Below the pieces are notes generated by a model. The model ran no database searches and was not told the DNA's origin. It saw only the letters and a program-made list of their open reading frames with translations. Position numbers and translations under genes: made by a program. DNA of 64,000 bases from positions 930,001 to 994,000 of the forward strand of contig NZ_AP022620.1 of the NCBI RefSeq assembly GCF_010731855.1, read 5' to 3'. The stretch is from Mycolicibacterium anyangense (GTDB lineage: Bacteria; Actinomycetota; Actinomycetes; Mycobacteriales; Mycobacteriaceae). Shown here in pieces: positions 27,390-37,094 of this stretch; within the stretch, counting starts at the first letter, position 1, and the number at the start of each line of letters is the position of its first letter.

Positions 27390-28645
27390 GCGAATTCCAG
27401 GCACCCAAGGGTGTCCCTGATTACCTACCGCCTGAGTCTGCCGAGTTTGTCGCCGTACGCGACGGCCTGCTGGCTGCGGCTCGACGCGCCGGATACGGCG
27501 ACATCGAGCTGCCGATCTTCGAGGACACCGCGCTGTTCGCCCGCGGGGTCGGCGAGTCCACCGACGTGGTGTCCAAGGAGATGTACACCTTCGCCGACCG
27601 GGGTGACCGGTCGGTGACGCTGCGACCCGAGGGCACCGCGGGTGTGATGCGCGCGGTGATCGAGCACGGTCTGGACCGCGGTGCACTGCCGGTCAAGCTC
27701 TGCTACTCCGGACCGTTCTTCCGCTACGAACGCCCGCAGGCCGGCCGCTACCGTCAGCTACAGCAGGTCGGTGTCGAGGCGATCGGCGTCGACGACCCGG
27801 CACTGGACGCTGAAGTCATCGCCGTTGCCGACGCCGGCTACCGGTCGCTCGGTCTGGACGGATTCCGGCTGGAGATCACCTCACTCGGTGACGACACCTG
27901 CCGCCCGCAATACCGCGACCTGCTGCAGAGTTTCCTGTTCAAGCTCGATCTGGACGAGGACACCCGCCGGCGCGCCGAGATCAACCCGCTGCGGGTACTC
28001 GACGACAAGCGCCCGCACATCCGGGAGATGACGGCCGACGCGCCGGTCATGCTCGACCACCTCTCCGATGTCGCCAAACAGCACTTCGACACCGTGCTGG
28101 CCCACCTCGACGCGCTCGGCGTGCCGTACGTGATCAACCCGCGGATGGTGCGCGGGCTGGACTACTACACCAAGACCACCTTCGAGTTCGTCCACGACGG
28201 TCTCGGTGCGCAGTCCGGGATCGGCGGCGGCGGCCGGTACGACGGATTGATGCGCCAGCTCGGCGGCCAGGATCTGTCCGGTATCGGTTTCGGCCTCGGC
28301 GTGGATCGCACCGTGCTCGCCCTGCGCGCCGAGGGTAAGACAGTCGGGAGCACCACCCGCTGCGACGTGTTCGGCGTTCCGCTGGGGGAGCAGGCCAAGT
28401 TGGAACTGGCCAAGGCCGCCGCCGCGCTGCGGGCCGCCGGGGTGCGGGTGGACCTCGCCTACGGCGACCGGGGCGTCAAGGGTGCGATGCGCGCCGCTGA
28501 CCGCTCCGGGGCCCGCGTCGCGATGGTAGCCGGTGATCGCGACATCGAGGCCGGCACCGTCGGCATCAAGGACCTCGCCACCGGGGACCAGGTCGACGTG
28601 GCGGCGGATGCGGTTGTCGGCGAGGTGCTTTCGCGGCTGACCTAG
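27386..28645 (+). CDS. hisS: histidyl-tRNA synthetase
   Basis: 419 residues, class II synthetase. Motif 2 is [17 protein letters not shown], the His-A signature is [12 protein letters not shown] and motif 3 is [20 protein letters not shown] is also present. The C-terminal anticodon-binding domain starts about residue 330. The GTG start overlaps the hydrolase gene by 4 bases. The length is normal and the gene is essential for protein synthesis. Confidence 0.97.
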   Translation: MSEFQAPKGVPDYLPPESAEFVAVRDGLLAAARRAGYGDIELPIFEDTALFARGVGESTDVVSKEMYTFADRGDRSVTLRPEGTAGVMRAVIEHGLDRGALPVKLCYSGPFFRYERPQAGRYRQLQQVGVEAIGVDDPALDAEVIAVADAGYRSLGLDGFRLEITSLGDDTCRPQYRDLLQSFLFKLDLDEDTRRRAEINPLRVLDDKRPHIREMTADAPVMLDHLSDVAKQHFDTVLAHLDALGVPYVINPRMVRGLDYYTKTTFEFVHDGLGAQSGIGGGGRYDGLMRQLGGQDLSGIGFGLGVDRTVLALRAEGKTVGSTTRCDVFGVPLGEQAKLELAKAAAALRAAGVRVDLAYGDRGVKGAMRAADRSGARVAMVAGDRDIEAGTVGIKDLATGDQVDVAADAVVGEVLSRLT

Positions 28646-28745
28646 TCGCAGGTACGGTCGGTGGCTTATCGAATTCTCACCGTATTCTTTGCTCCACCTT
28701 GGTGTTCGCGGGAACTGCGGCCGCTGCGCAGCGCGTTTTCCTGCT

Positions 28746-29204
28746 ATGACCATCCAGTTCGGTGCGGAACTGATCGAGCGCTACCTGCACACCCGGCAGG
28801 TGCGGTATTTCCGCGGCCACCACGACGACGAGTACTTCTTCCTCGTCAACGCCTACCACGGCCGGTTGCACGTCCATCTGGAGCCGTGCGGCCCGGACCG
28901 CCGCATGGTGAAGATCAGCATCACCGCCGAACGTTATTACCCGGTGACCGCGCGCGCCGCGGTGGCGGGGCTGGCTGACCAATGGAACGGGTCCGCTCCT
29001 GCGGTGACGGCGACAGTGTTCGCCTCGTCGGATCCGCGCCTGGTCGGGGTCGTCGCTGCGCGCCGCTTCAGCACCGCGGTCGGCGGCGATTTCGGGGCCG
29101 TCGTCGACCAGAGCATCCAGTCCGCGATCGACCTGTTCGGCCGGCTGAAGGCGTCGGCCGGCGCCACCGCCGGTGACACCTCGCACCTGCTCGACGCGGG
29201 CTGA
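28746..29204 (+). CDS. YbjN-like protein of unknown function
   Basis: 152 residues from ATG 28746; an upstream in-frame start at 28689 lacks conservation-like features. The sequence has VRYFRGHHDDEYFFLVN and LHVHLEPCGPDRRMVKISI, an alternating beta pattern that resembles YbjN/secretion-chaperone-like folds. No signal peptide or membrane helix is seen. The resemblance is by eye only. The gene follows hisS by 100 bases. Confidence 0.65.
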   Translation: MTIQFGAELIERYLHTRQVRYFRGHHDDEYFFLVNAYHGRLHVHLEPCGPDRRMVKISITAERYYPVTARAAVAGLADQWNGSAPAVTATVFASSDPRLVGVVAARRFSTAVGGDFGAVVDQSIQSAIDLFGRLKASAGATAGDTSHLLDAG

Positions 29205-29218
29205 CCGCTACGGCCGCC

Positions 29219-30244
29219 CTACGGCGCCGCCCTGCGGTGGCGCCGGATCCACCCGACCGCCACGACGACGGCCAGCACCACGACCAGTACCGAGGCGCCC
29301 ACCGCCAGCTGCAGTGCGGTGTCGTCATGCGGTCGCTCGCTGCGGATCACCTGCTGATAGGGATCATCGGTGGTGGCCGGGCCGAACGTGAAATCGGTGC
29401 CGATGGCCGCGGGGTCGGTGATCGTGGTCGAGATCTTGGTCAGGTAGGGGTTGGTAGCGCTGAACTCGGTGAGCGCGGGATCGCCGGTGCGTCCCCGCAC
29501 CGAACCCGCATAGTCCACCCTGACCGCCTGCCGGTTGGCATCGGCATCGGTGCGCTGCATCCGGTGCTCGGCCAGCGTGTACACGGTGACGTACTGAGTA
29601 TCCTTGGCGGCGGCCGACATTCGCATCGGATACACCAACCGATCGGAGCGGAAGTCCAGCTGTACCGGATCCAGCTGTCCGCGCAGGGGTGTGGTGCCGG
29701 TCAGGCGCATCGCCACGAAGGACCAGCCCTGGCGCAGGTAGGGATCGAGCTGTGCGGTGACCTCGGGCCGCATGCGGTAGCCGTGGCCGTCGAGCCATCC
29801 GCGCACGCCGCTCGGATCCCCGCCGGTCAGTGTGGTGGCCTCCAGCGGGCCGAGTTGCACCTGCGCGATGACGGTGGGCGCGGCACCGGGCCCGGCCCCG
29901 ACCTCATCGAGGCCCGCACCCGACGGGGCACCCGGCTCCACCTTCGGTGCGGTGAGCCGCGCCAGCTCACCGAACAGTCCCGGATCGGCGGTCGTCGCGG
30001 TCGCCGGTGCCGGGGTCGGAACGATCAGCCCGGCGTTGTCGGCGATCGACTGCACGTCCAGGGCCATCACGATGCTCTCGGTGCCGCCGTGCAATGTGAC
30101 CAGAGCCTGCTCACCAGTGACTTTCGCGGCCATATCGGGGCTGACGATGCCGCCGCAGGCGCACGCACCGGCTGGCCCACCGGGGCCGCCGACCAGCGTT
30201 GTGGCAGCCAGTAGGGCCGCCGCCACAAGCCGGATTGCACGCAT
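29219..30244 (-). CDS. DUF2330 secreted, membrane-anchored protein
   Basis: 341 residues from ATG 30244; an upstream in-frame start at 30295 would add a poor extension before the signal peptide. After a signal peptide (RLVAAALLAATTLVGG) comes ACACGGIV, the Cys-containing motif at the start of DUF2330 proteins. The end has one membrane helix (about 312–333) and a basic cytoplasmic tail. The protein should therefore be a type I membrane protein with a large outer domain. The function of the family is unknown. Confidence 0.8.
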   Translation of the reverse strand: MRAIRLVAAALLAATTLVGGPGGPAGACACGGIVSPDMAAKVTGEQALVTLHGGTESIVMALDVQSIADNAGLIVPTPAPATATTADPGLFGELARLTAPKVEPGAPSGAGLDEVGAGPGAAPTVIAQVQLGPLEATTLTGGDPSGVRGWLDGHGYRMRPEVTAQLDPYLRQGWSFVAMRLTGTTPLRGQLDPVQLDFRSDRLVYPMRMSAAAKDTQYVTVYTLAEHRMQRTDADANRQAVRVDYAGSVRGRTGDPALTEFSATNPYLTKISTTITDPAAIGTDFTFGPATTDDPYQQVIRSERPHDDTALQLAVGASVLVVVLAVVVAVGWIRRHRRAAP

Positions 30245-30469
30245 CGGTTCATTTTGCCTCAGCGGGTGGTGCCCTGGATATATCCGCGATCTCACCGGGT
30301 GATGCGACCAGGCCGCCGGACGCCGCCCACCGAGGCCGCGCCTAGCCTCTGTAAGTCTGGTCCAATCCCGATTCAGCCGATGCTAGGGAACCGCGGCGTG
30401 GATGTGCCAAATAGCAAGCGGCGAAACAATTCTGGGTAGAAGGCGAATAGTTCCGTCTGGATGATTCGG

Positions 30470-30660
30470 TCAAACGGAGAGCTGCGCTCCTGTCTCGGCG
30501 CCGAGCACGTGAACGTGCTGTGGGTCGGTCGTAACGCAGAGTGAGTCGCCCTTCTGCGGGTAGTGGCGACCGGGTCGACCGGCACTCGCTTTTCAGGAAG
30601 GGAGTGGCCGGCGCTGGTGTGCACGATCCGATACTCAGAGTCAGTGCCAATCCTTCGACT
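30470..30660 (-). pseudogene. decayed 3' end of an ABC sugar-transporter ATPase (TOBE domain)
   Basis: The 413-bp gap between the DUF2330 and SDR genes holds no intact gene. On the minus strand one frame reads YPQKGDSLCVTTDPQHVHVL, then GAETGAQLSV and a stop at 30470. This looks like the last residues of MalK/UgpC-type ATPases (GD..., DP..VH.FD..TG..L). A shifted frame just upstream gives RVPVDPVATT, which matches the RVDP segment expected before it. So there is at least one frameshift, and nothing upstream of about 30660 survives because the SDR gene begins there. The match is by eye and rests on about 35 residues. The rest of the gap (30246–30469) shows nothing recognisable. Confidence 0.5.
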
Positions 30661-31507
30661 AGGCAAGGCTTGGTGGTCGTTGGTCGTCGTCGACTCCGGG
30701 GGCGTCGACTACCTTGTCGTAGCCCAGGCGACGGTTGACGGTGCCGGTGAGTCGGGCTGTGGTGACGCGAGGCAAGAGCCGGCCGAGCAACGTGACGACT
30801 CGGTACTGCAGGCGACCGGGGTAAGACGCCGGACGTCGCTTGGCGTAGTCGTCAAGGGTACGGGCTGCGATCCATTCAGGGGTGTCGGCACCGGCTTGCA
30901 TTTTGGCGGTGGTGCCGTCGAAAAATCCGGTGCTGATCGGACCGGGGTGTGCGGCCATCACGTGCACGCCGGTGCCGCGCAGCTCCTCAGCGAGCGCCTC
31001 GCTCAAGGAGAGCACGAATGCCTTGCTGGCTGCGTAGGTCGCCTGGAAGGGCAGCGGGACGAAAGCTGCCACCGAGGCGATGTTGATGATGCCGCCGGAG
31101 CCGCGGGCAGCCAGGTCGCCGCCGATCGCGTGGGTGAGTGCCAGCAGGCCGGCGATGTTGAGTTCAATGGTGCGCAGTTGCGGCTCGAGCGGACGCTGCA
31201 GGAATGCCCCAGCATCCCCCGCGCCGGCGTTGTTGATCAGCAGATCGACGGTCAACCCTCGGGCGCTGAGTTCCTGAAGGATCTGCTGCGCGCCGTTGGC
31301 CGCAGTCAGGTCCCCGACGATCACTTCGGCGTCCTGACCGCCGTGTCGTTCCCGAATTTCGGTTGCGAGGTCTCGCAGCTTCCCTTCGGAGCGGGCGACC
31401 AGGATCAGTCGTGCGCCACGTCCTGCCAGCTCCAGCGCCAGCGCCCGGCCCAGGCCTTTGGACGCGCCCGTGACCAGCGCGGTGACACCGCGATAGTCGG
31501 ATGCCAT
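30659..31507 (-). CDS. short-chain dehydrogenase/reductase, divergent from MarR
   Basis: 282 residues from ATG 31507, with GGAGGG just upstream. The cofactor loop is TGASKGLG (about 12–19). INNAGAG follows, and the catalytic set lies in NIASVAAF and YAASK. The C-terminal tail is longer than the SDR core, ending VDAPGVDDDQRPP. The gene is divergent from a MarR regulator across an 80-bp gap that contains a perfect 19-bp inverted repeat, so it is very likely that regulator's target. The substrate is unknown. Confidence 0.9.
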   Translation of the reverse strand: MASDYRGVTALVTGASKGLGRALALELAGRGARLILVARSEGKLRDLATEIRERHGGQDAEVIVGDLTAANGAQQILQELSARGLTVDLLINNAGAGDAGAFLQRPLEPQLRTIELNIAGLLALTHAIGGDLAARGSGGIINIASVAAFVPLPFQATYAASKAFVLSLSEALAEELRGTGVHVMAAHPGPISTGFFDGTTAKMQAGADTPEWIAARTLDDYAKRRPASYPGRLQYRVVTLLGRLLPRVTTARLTGTVNRRLGYDKVVDAPGVDDDQRPPSLA

Positions 31508-31521
31508 TAACCCTCCATGTG

Positions 31522-31569
31522 TTTCGAGTCTTGAAGTATCGACCGTAGCAGATACTTCAAGACTCGAAA
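31522..31569. promoter_or_regulatory. perfect 19-bp inverted repeat, likely MarR operator
   Basis: Left arm TTTCGAGTCTTGAAGTATC (31522–31540) and right arm GATACTTCAAGACTCGAAA (31551–31569) are exact reverse complements around a 10-base spacer. It fills the gap between the divergent SDR and MarR genes. Each arm holds CTTGAAG. Two dimer sites, or one long site, for the neighbouring MarR protein are likely. Confidence 0.8.
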
Positions 31570-31587
31570 GATCAGTAGGCTGGCGAG

Positions 31588-32007
31588 ATGGTCTCACCGG
31601 ATCTTCCCGCCGCGGTGGCGGCGATTCACCTCATCTGGATGCGCACCAACCATCTGCTCGGCGAAGTGTTGGCCGAACACGGTCTCACCACGTCGACCTT
31701 TCAGGCGCTGTGGGCGCTCGACCCACACGCGCCGCCACCTTCTATGAAGGTGATGGCCGAACGCATCTACTGCAACGCTCCGAATCTGTCGTTCATCACC
31801 AACCAGCTCGTAGACCGCGGGTTCGTGGAGCGTCGCGTGGACCCCAACGATCGTCGCTCCCGCGTCCTGGTCTTGACCGACAAGGGCCGTCAAGCCCGAA
31901 GTGCCGTCGTCCGCGTCGCCGTCGAGCAAAGCCCCCTGGGGGGACTCGACAACGACGATTTACATCAACTACTGGCCCTCCTGAGCCGCGCACTACCCAC
32001 CGACTGA
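31588..32007 (+). CDS. MarR-family transcriptional regulator
   Basis: 139 residues. The winged helix-turn-helix has MKVMAERIYCNAPNLSFI and the wing RRVDPNDRRSRVLVLTDKG, a standard MarR pattern. The gene starts 18 bases past a perfect inverted repeat shared with the divergent SDR gene. It most likely represses both itself and the SDR until a ligand is bound. The ligand is unknown. Confidence 0.9.
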   Translation: MVSPDLPAAVAAIHLIWMRTNHLLGEVLAEHGLTTSTFQALWALDPHAPPPSMKVMAERIYCNAPNLSFITNQLVDRGFVERRVDPNDRRSRVLVLTDKGRQARSAVVRVAVEQSPLGGLDNDDLHQLLALLSRALPTD

Positions 32008-32101
32008 GTATTCGGCGACACTTCATGGATAACGAAGGTTATGCATCGAGCACGCCGAAATCGACTTCTACACAGCCTGACTGGCGACCACGTCGCACGC
32101 A

Positions 32102-32119
32102 TCAGGCCATGATGCCTGA
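32102..32119. terminator. weak hairpin between convergent marR and urtE
   Basis: TCAGGC-CATGAT-GCCTGA forms a 6-bp stem 17 bases beyond the urtE stop, in the gap to the convergent MarR gene. No T-run is present. It could terminate urt transcription, but the stem is short. Confidence 0.3.
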
Positions 32120-32135
32120 GCCGGAGATGTGCCCC

Positions 32136-32828
32136 TCAGATGGCCATCGCGGCGCGCACGTCGGCTTCTGACGCCGAGCCGCCGGTGCCGCTGGAGGTCA
32201 CCCGGCCGGCCTCCAGGATGTAGTACTGCTGCGCGGATTCGAGCGCGAATCCGATGTGCTGCTCGACCAGCAAGACACCCAAGTCCCCGCGCTGGGTGAG
32301 CGCGGTGATGGCGGCTTCGATCTCGGCGACCACCGACGGCTGAATTCCCTCGGTCGGTTCGTCGAGGATCAGGATCTTCGGCGTGGTGATCAACGCCCGC
32401 GCGATGGCCAACTGCTGGCGCTGCCCACCGGAGAGCAGACCGGCGCGCCTGCCCAGAAGCTCCTTGAGTGCGGGGAACAGGTCGAGCTGTTCATCGATGA
32501 GCTGCTTGCCGTTCTTGCGGCCGTCGGCCACCACCTGCAGGTTTTCGGCCGTGGTCAGCTGGCCGAAGGACTGCTGACCCTGCGGCACATACGCTAGGCC
32601 GCGGGCCACTCGCGCGCTCGGGCGCAGCTTGGTCACGTCCTCACCGCCGAGCACCACCTTGCCTGCGGTGCACTTGAGCAATCCGACCGCGGCACGCAGC
32701 AGGGTGGTCTTGCCGGCGCCGTTGTGGCCCATCACGGCGGCCACTCCGTCAGAGGGCACCTCGACGCTGACACCGTGGATGACCTGGGATCGTCCATATC
32801 CGGTCCGAATATCGATGAGCTCCAACAT
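32136..32828 (-). CDS. urtE: urea ABC transporter ATP-binding protein UrtE
   Basis: 230 residues. The Walker A motif is GHNGAGKTT (about 34–42), the ABC signature LLSGGQRQQLAIARAL and Walker B ILILDEPTEGIQPS. The wording DEPTEGIQPSVV is typical of UrtE rather than LivF. The start codon overlaps the urtD stop by one base. It is the last gene of the urtABCDE operon and powers import of urea (or short amides) with UrtD. Confidence 0.93.
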   Translation of the reverse strand: MLELIDIRTGYGRSQVIHGVSVEVPSDGVAAVMGHNGAGKTTLLRAAVGLLKCTAGKVVLGGEDVTKLRPSARVARGLAYVPQGQQSFGQLTTAENLQVVADGRKNGKQLIDEQLDLFPALKELLGRRAGLLSGGQRQQLAIARALITTPKILILDEPTEGIQPSVVAEIEAAITALTQRGDLGVLLVEQHIGFALESAQQYYILEAGRVTSSGTGGSASEADVRAAMAI

Positions 32829-33631
32829 TATTCGTCGCCCTCCAGGTCAGACGTTCCGGCGGCGGCGGTGCCCAGATAGACCTCCTGCACCTTCGGGTTT
32901 GCCTGCACGTCGGCCACCGAGCCTTCCGCGATCACCTGACCGCGGGCCAGCACGGTGACCGATGTCGCGAAGGCGCGCATGAAGTCCATATCGTGCTCGA
33001 CCACCACCACCGTGCGGGTGGATCCGATACGGCGCAACAGGTTCCCGGTCTCGTCGCGCTCTTCACCGCTCATCCCGGCGACGGGCTCGTCGAGCAGCAG
33101 TACGTCGGCGTTCTGCACCAGCAGCATGCCGATCTCCAGCCATTGCTTCTGCCCGTGGGCCAGCACGCCGGCCGGCTGGTCGGCCAGATCTGCCAGCCCG
33201 ATGGTCTCCAAGGCCTCCTCGATGGCCGGCAGCACGGCGCCGCGCCTGCGCAGCAGCGTCCACCAGGACCGGCCCGCGCCGGCCGCGATGTCGAGGTTCT
33301 GCAGCACGGTCAGCTGCTCGAAGACGCTGGCGGTCTGGAACGTTCGGCCCACGCCGAGGCGCGCGATCTGGTGCACCTTCTTGCCCAGCAGTTCGGTACC
33401 GGACTTGTCCACCGAGCCGCTGGCCGGCACCAAGCCGGTGATTGCGTCGATGACGGTGGTCTTGCCCGCGCCGTTGGGGCCGATCAGGAACCGCAGATCG
33501 CCTTGGAACAGGGTGAGATCCACACCGTTGACCGCTTTGAAGCCGTCGAAATCGACGGTGAGCCCGCGGACTTCGAGGTACTCGCTGCCCATGCCGACGT
33601 TGCCGCCGGCGATCGGTTCGGCCACCGTCAT
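32828..33631 (-). CDS. urtD: urea ABC transporter ATP-binding protein UrtD
   Basis: 267 residues. The Walker A motif is GPNGAGKTT, the signature LAHGQKQWLEIGMLL and Walker B VLLLDEPVAGM. The GQKQWLEIGM segment is diagnostic of UrtD-type ATPases. It overlaps the urtC stop by 4 bases (ATGA-type) and urtE by one base. The protein works at the inner membrane face together with UrtE. Confidence 0.93.
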   Translation of the reverse strand: MTVAEPIAGGNVGMGSEYLEVRGLTVDFDGFKAVNGVDLTLFQGDLRFLIGPNGAGKTTVIDAITGLVPASGSVDKSGTELLGKKVHQIARLGVGRTFQTASVFEQLTVLQNLDIAAGAGRSWWTLLRRRGAVLPAIEEALETIGLADLADQPAGVLAHGQKQWLEIGMLLVQNADVLLLDEPVAGMSGEERDETGNLLRRIGSTRTVVVVEHDMDFMRAFATSVTVLARGQVIAEGSVADVQANPKVQEVYLGTAAAGTSDLEGDE

Positions 33632-34740
33632 GACGACGCCCCCACCTTCTCGGCCTCATCGAGCGAATCCGGGTCGGGGTTCGGGCCGGGCGGCTCGGAT
33701 GCGCGCTTGCGCCGCTTGACCAGTGTGCCGAGCCCGGCCAGGCCGGCCGGGAAGAATCCGACGACGACGATGAACAGCAGACCCTGCGCGTAGGTCCACC
33801 CGGACGGAAAGCGTTCGGAGAACGCGGTTTGTGCCCACGCCACCCCGACAGCGCCGAGGATGGGACCAAGCAGTGTGGTGCGCCCGCCGATCGCCACACC
33901 GATCAGGAAGGCGATCGAGGGCACCACCCCAACCTGGGCCGGGGTGATGAAGCCGATGATCGGGGCGAACAAGGCCCCCGCGATACTGGCGAACAATGCG
34001 GCCAGCGTGTAGGCAACCACCTTGATGTTGGCCGGATCGTAGCCGAGGAAGCGCACCCGCTCCTCACCGTCGCGCACCGCCACCAGCAGTTCTCCGTAGC
34101 GACTGTGCATCAGCTGACGCACCACCGCGACCACCACCAGCAGGGTGCCCGCCGCGATGAAGTACAGCATCTGCCGGTTCACCGGATCGGACAGCTTGAA
34201 CCCGAAGAAGGTGCGAAAACCATTGAGCCCGTTGCTACCTCCCAGGGTGGACTGGCCGACCAGCAGGATCGCCAGTGCGGCAGCCAGCGCCTGGGACAGG
34301 ATCGCGAAGTAGGCACCCTTGACTCGGCGCTTGAACACGCCCAGACCCAGCAGGGCGGCGATCGCAGTGGGGATCACCACGATGGCGAACAACGTGAACG
34401 CGGCAGAGGAGAACGGCTCCCAGTACGACGGCAGCACAGGGATTCCCGCGATCTGCATGAAGTCCGGCACCGCCTGCTTGCGGATCTCGGCGTCGGCGAT
34501 CTTGAGGTGCATGCCCATCATGTAGGCGCCCAGACCGAAGAACACGCCCTGGCCGAGCGTGAGCATGCCGCCGCGTCCCCAGGCCAACCCGATGCCGGCG
34601 GCAACGATCGCGAAACACAGGTACTGGCCCAACAACCCGAGCCGGAAGCTGCTGAGCACCGCCGGGGCCAGACCGAACAGCACCGCGGCGGCCACCGCGA
34701 ATCCGGCCCAGGTCTGCCAGCGGCCGATGATGGTCCTCAT
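33628..34740 (-). CDS. urtC: urea ABC transporter permease UrtC
   Basis: 370 residues with about nine to ten membrane helices, in the branched-chain-amino-acid permease family (LivM-like). GMLTLGQGVFFGLGAYMMGMHL and GSNGLNGF are typical of UrtC. The C-terminal cytoplasmic tail is basic, then Pro- and acid-rich. The start overlaps urtB by 4 bases. It forms the channel with UrtB. Confidence 0.92.
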   Translation of the reverse strand: MRTIIGRWQTWAGFAVAAAVLFGLAPAVLSSFRLGLLGQYLCFAIVAAGIGLAWGRGGMLTLGQGVFFGLGAYMMGMHLKIADAEIRKQAVPDFMQIAGIPVLPSYWEPFSSAAFTLFAIVVIPTAIAALLGLGVFKRRVKGAYFAILSQALAAALAILLVGQSTLGGSNGLNGFRTFFGFKLSDPVNRQMLYFIAAGTLLVVVAVVRQLMHSRYGELLVAVRDGEERVRFLGYDPANIKVVAYTLAALFASIAGALFAPIIGFITPAQVGVVPSIAFLIGVAIGGRTTLLGPILGAVGVAWAQTAFSERFPSGWTYAQGLLFIVVVGFFPAGLAGLGTLVKRRKRASEPPGPNPDPDSLDEAEKVGASS

Positions 34741-35621
34741 ACCAGGCTCCTCGTCCGGACCGTGAACAGTCCCTGCGGGCGGACCTGCAGGAAGATGACG
34801 ATGATCACGAACACGATGACCTTGGCCAGCGACGCGGTGGTGCTGTACTCGATGAACGAGTTCAGCAGGCCGAGTGCGAAGGCGGCGATCACGGTGCCCT
34901 TGATCTGGCCCAGACCACCGACGACGACCACCAGGAAGGCGTCGATCAGATAGCTCTGCCCGATCGTCGAACTGGTGGACCCGATCAACGTCAGCGCCAC
35001 CCCGGCGACGCTGGCCAACCCGGATCCTATGAAGAACGTGGTGATGTCGGTCTTGCGGCTGGAGATGCCGCTGGTCTCGGCCAGATCGCGGTTCTGCACG
35101 ACTGCCCGGATCCGCCGGCCCAGCGGACTGGTCTTGAGCAGCACGGTCAGCGCCACGACGGCCACTATCGCCAGCAACAGGATGAAGATGCGGGTCTTGG
35201 GGACCACCGCACCGAGGATCTCCACACCGCCGGACAGCCAGCTGGGCGCGGTCACGTTGACCGCCGGCGCGCCGAAGATGCTGCGGGCGGCCTGCTGCAG
35301 GATGAGTCCGACGCCGAAGGTCACCAGCAGGGTGTCCAGTGGGCGGTCGTACATCCGTTGGATCAGCGTGACTTCCAGCAGCACTCCCAGCAGACCGCCG
35401 ACCACGAAGCCGACGACGAGTGAAACCAGCAGCGATGCACCGGCATTCGAGATCACCTTCTGCACCACGTAGGCGGTGTAGCAGCCGACCATGATGAACT
35501 CGCCGTGCGCCATGTTGATGACGCCCATCTGACCGAAGGTCAGGGAGAGTCCGAGCGCGGCCAGCAACAGGATCGAGCCGAGGCTCAATCCCGTTGCCAG
35601 CTGCCCGACAACGATTTCCAT
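34737..35621 (-). CDS. urtB: urea ABC transporter permease UrtB
   Basis: 294 residues, LivH-like permease with about eight helices. LGLSLTFGQMGVINMAHGEF is the conserved family segment, and VVVGGLGQIKGTVIAA the late cytoplasmic loop. This is the short UrtB form, without the long N-terminal extension found in some proteobacteria. It starts 4 bases after the urtA stop and overlaps urtC. Confidence 0.92.
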   Translation of the reverse strand: MEIVVGQLATGLSLGSILLLAALGLSLTFGQMGVINMAHGEFIMVGCYTAYVVQKVISNAGASLLVSLVVGFVVGGLLGVLLEVTLIQRMYDRPLDTLLVTFGVGLILQQAARSIFGAPAVNVTAPSWLSGGVEILGAVVPKTRIFILLLAIVAVVALTVLLKTSPLGRRIRAVVQNRDLAETSGISSRKTDITTFFIGSGLASVAGVALTLIGSTSSTIGQSYLIDAFLVVVVGGLGQIKGTVIAAFALGLLNSFIEYSTTASLAKVIVFVIIVIFLQVRPQGLFTVRTRSLV

Positions 35622-35625
35622 CGGG

Positions 35626-36888
35626 TTAGCCCGACAGACCCTTGGCCCACGGGTAGGACTTCAGGTACGGATCCGGGGTGATCGGGCCGGGGGACTGCCA
35701 GATCGTGTAGATCAGCCCATCGGGATGGATCTCACCGATGCGGGCGGTCTTGGTGATGTGGTGGTTCTCGCCGTCGATGGTAACCAGACCCTCCGGGGCG
35801 TCGAAGGTGACACCGCCAGCAGCGTCCTGAATCTCCTTGACGCCGAACGACTTTGCCTTCTCGACGGTGTTCTTCCAGAGGTACACCGAGACGTAGGCGG
35901 CTTCCATCGGATCCGAGGTCACCCGATCCTGACCGTACTTGTCCTTGAACGCCTTGACGAACGCCTTGTTCACCGGGTTGTCCAGGGTCTGGTAGTAGTT
36001 CCACGCCGTCAGCTGGCCCTCGATGTTCTGCGCACCGATACCCTTGACCTCCTCTTCGGCGATCGACACCGAGACCACTGGCATCTTCTGCGCGGTCAGG
36101 CCGGCATTGGTGTACTCCTTGAAGAACGCCACATTGGAGTCGCCGTTGAGGGTGTTGAACACCGCGCCCGCGTTGGACGCTCGGACCTTGTTGACGATGG
36201 TCGAGAAGTCGGTGGACCCCAGCGGGGTGTAGTCCTCGCCCTTGATCTCGATCCCGTTGGCCGCGGCGTAGGCCTTGATGATGCGGTTGGCGGTCTGCGG
36301 GAAGACGTAGTCACTGCCCACCAGGTACAGCGACGTGATGCCCTTCTCCTTGAGGAAGTCCAGTGCCGGAACGATCTGCTGGTTGGTGGTGGCACCGGTG
36401 TAGAAGATGTTCTTGCTCGACTCCAGGCCCTCGTACTGGACCGGGTAGTAGAGCAGCGAGTTGTTGCTCTCGAACACCGGCAGCATGGCCTTGCGGCTCG
36501 ACGAGGTCCACCCGCCGAAGACCGCGGCCACGCAGTCGTCCTTGATTAGTTTCTCGGCTTTCTGGGCGAAGACGGCCGGGTCAGAGGCGCCGTCCTCGCC
36601 GACGATCTGGATCTGCTTACCCAGGACGCCGCCCTTGGCGTTGATCTCGTCGACGGCCAGCTTGATCGAGTCCCGCACGGTGACCTCGGAGATGGCCATG
36701 GTGCCCGACAGCGAGTTCAGCGAACCCACCTTGATGTTGGGCCCAGAGGTGTCCACACACGATTCCGACTTTGCTGAATCGGATTCACTTGCCTTGCTGC
36801 CGCAGCCGGCGAGCACCAGGGAGGTCGCGAAAAGGACGCTGCCCGCGGCAAGTGCCGATCGGTTCAATACGGAACGTCGAAGGTGCAT
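35626..36888 (-). CDS. urtA: urea ABC transporter substrate-binding lipoprotein UrtA
   Basis: 420 residues. The signal peptide ends in the lipobox LAGC with Cys29, so it is a lipoprotein. The body is a periplasmic-binding-type family 5 (amide/urea) protein with [16 protein letters not shown] and [30 protein letters not shown] wording ([14 protein letters not shown]) is diagnostic for UrtA. AGGAAAGG precedes the ATG. First gene of urtABCDE. No urease genes are present in the window. In other actinobacteria the operon is induced under nitrogen limitation by GlnR. Confidence 0.94.
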   Translation of the reverse strand: MHLRRSVLNRSALAAGSVLFATSLVLAGCGSKASESDSAKSESCVDTSGPNIKVGSLNSLSGTMAISEVTVRDSIKLAVDEINAKGGVLGKQIQIVGEDGASDPAVFAQKAEKLIKDDCVAAVFGGWTSSSRKAMLPVFESNNSLLYYPVQYEGLESSKNIFYTGATTNQQIVPALDFLKEKGITSLYLVGSDYVFPQTANRIIKAYAAANGIEIKGEDYTPLGSTDFSTIVNKVRASNAGAVFNTLNGDSNVAFFKEYTNAGLTAQKMPVVSVSIAEEEVKGIGAQNIEGQLTAWNYYQTLDNPVNKAFVKAFKDKYGQDRVTSDPMEAAYVSVYLWKNTVEKAKSFGVKEIQDAAGGVTFDAPEGLVTIDGENHHITKTARIGEIHPDGLIYTIWQSPGPITPDPYLKSYPWAKGLSG

Positions 36889-37094
36889 GGAGGCCCTTTC
36901 CTGTTGTCGGTAACAACCATTGGGTCCCGGCGGCGGTCAAGCAGACGGGACCCACAGTGAGGTAGACACCGGACGTTAGAGCGGAGAAGTTTCTGTGAAA
37001 TGTCTGCATGTGACAAACGTATTAACGTGCTATCTACTTCGCTGGTACGGATCCCGTCGTTGCCGTGCGTAACAGTCTCGGTACGGTGGCCGAT

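Noticed and set aside
36889..37064. GTCAC/GAAAC half-sites close to urtA as a classical GlnR box
   Set aside because: GTCAC is followed after six bases by ACATT, not GAAAC, so the Streptomyces-type consensus is not met. Only the weaker AC-n9-AC pattern further upstream was kept as a tentative finding.
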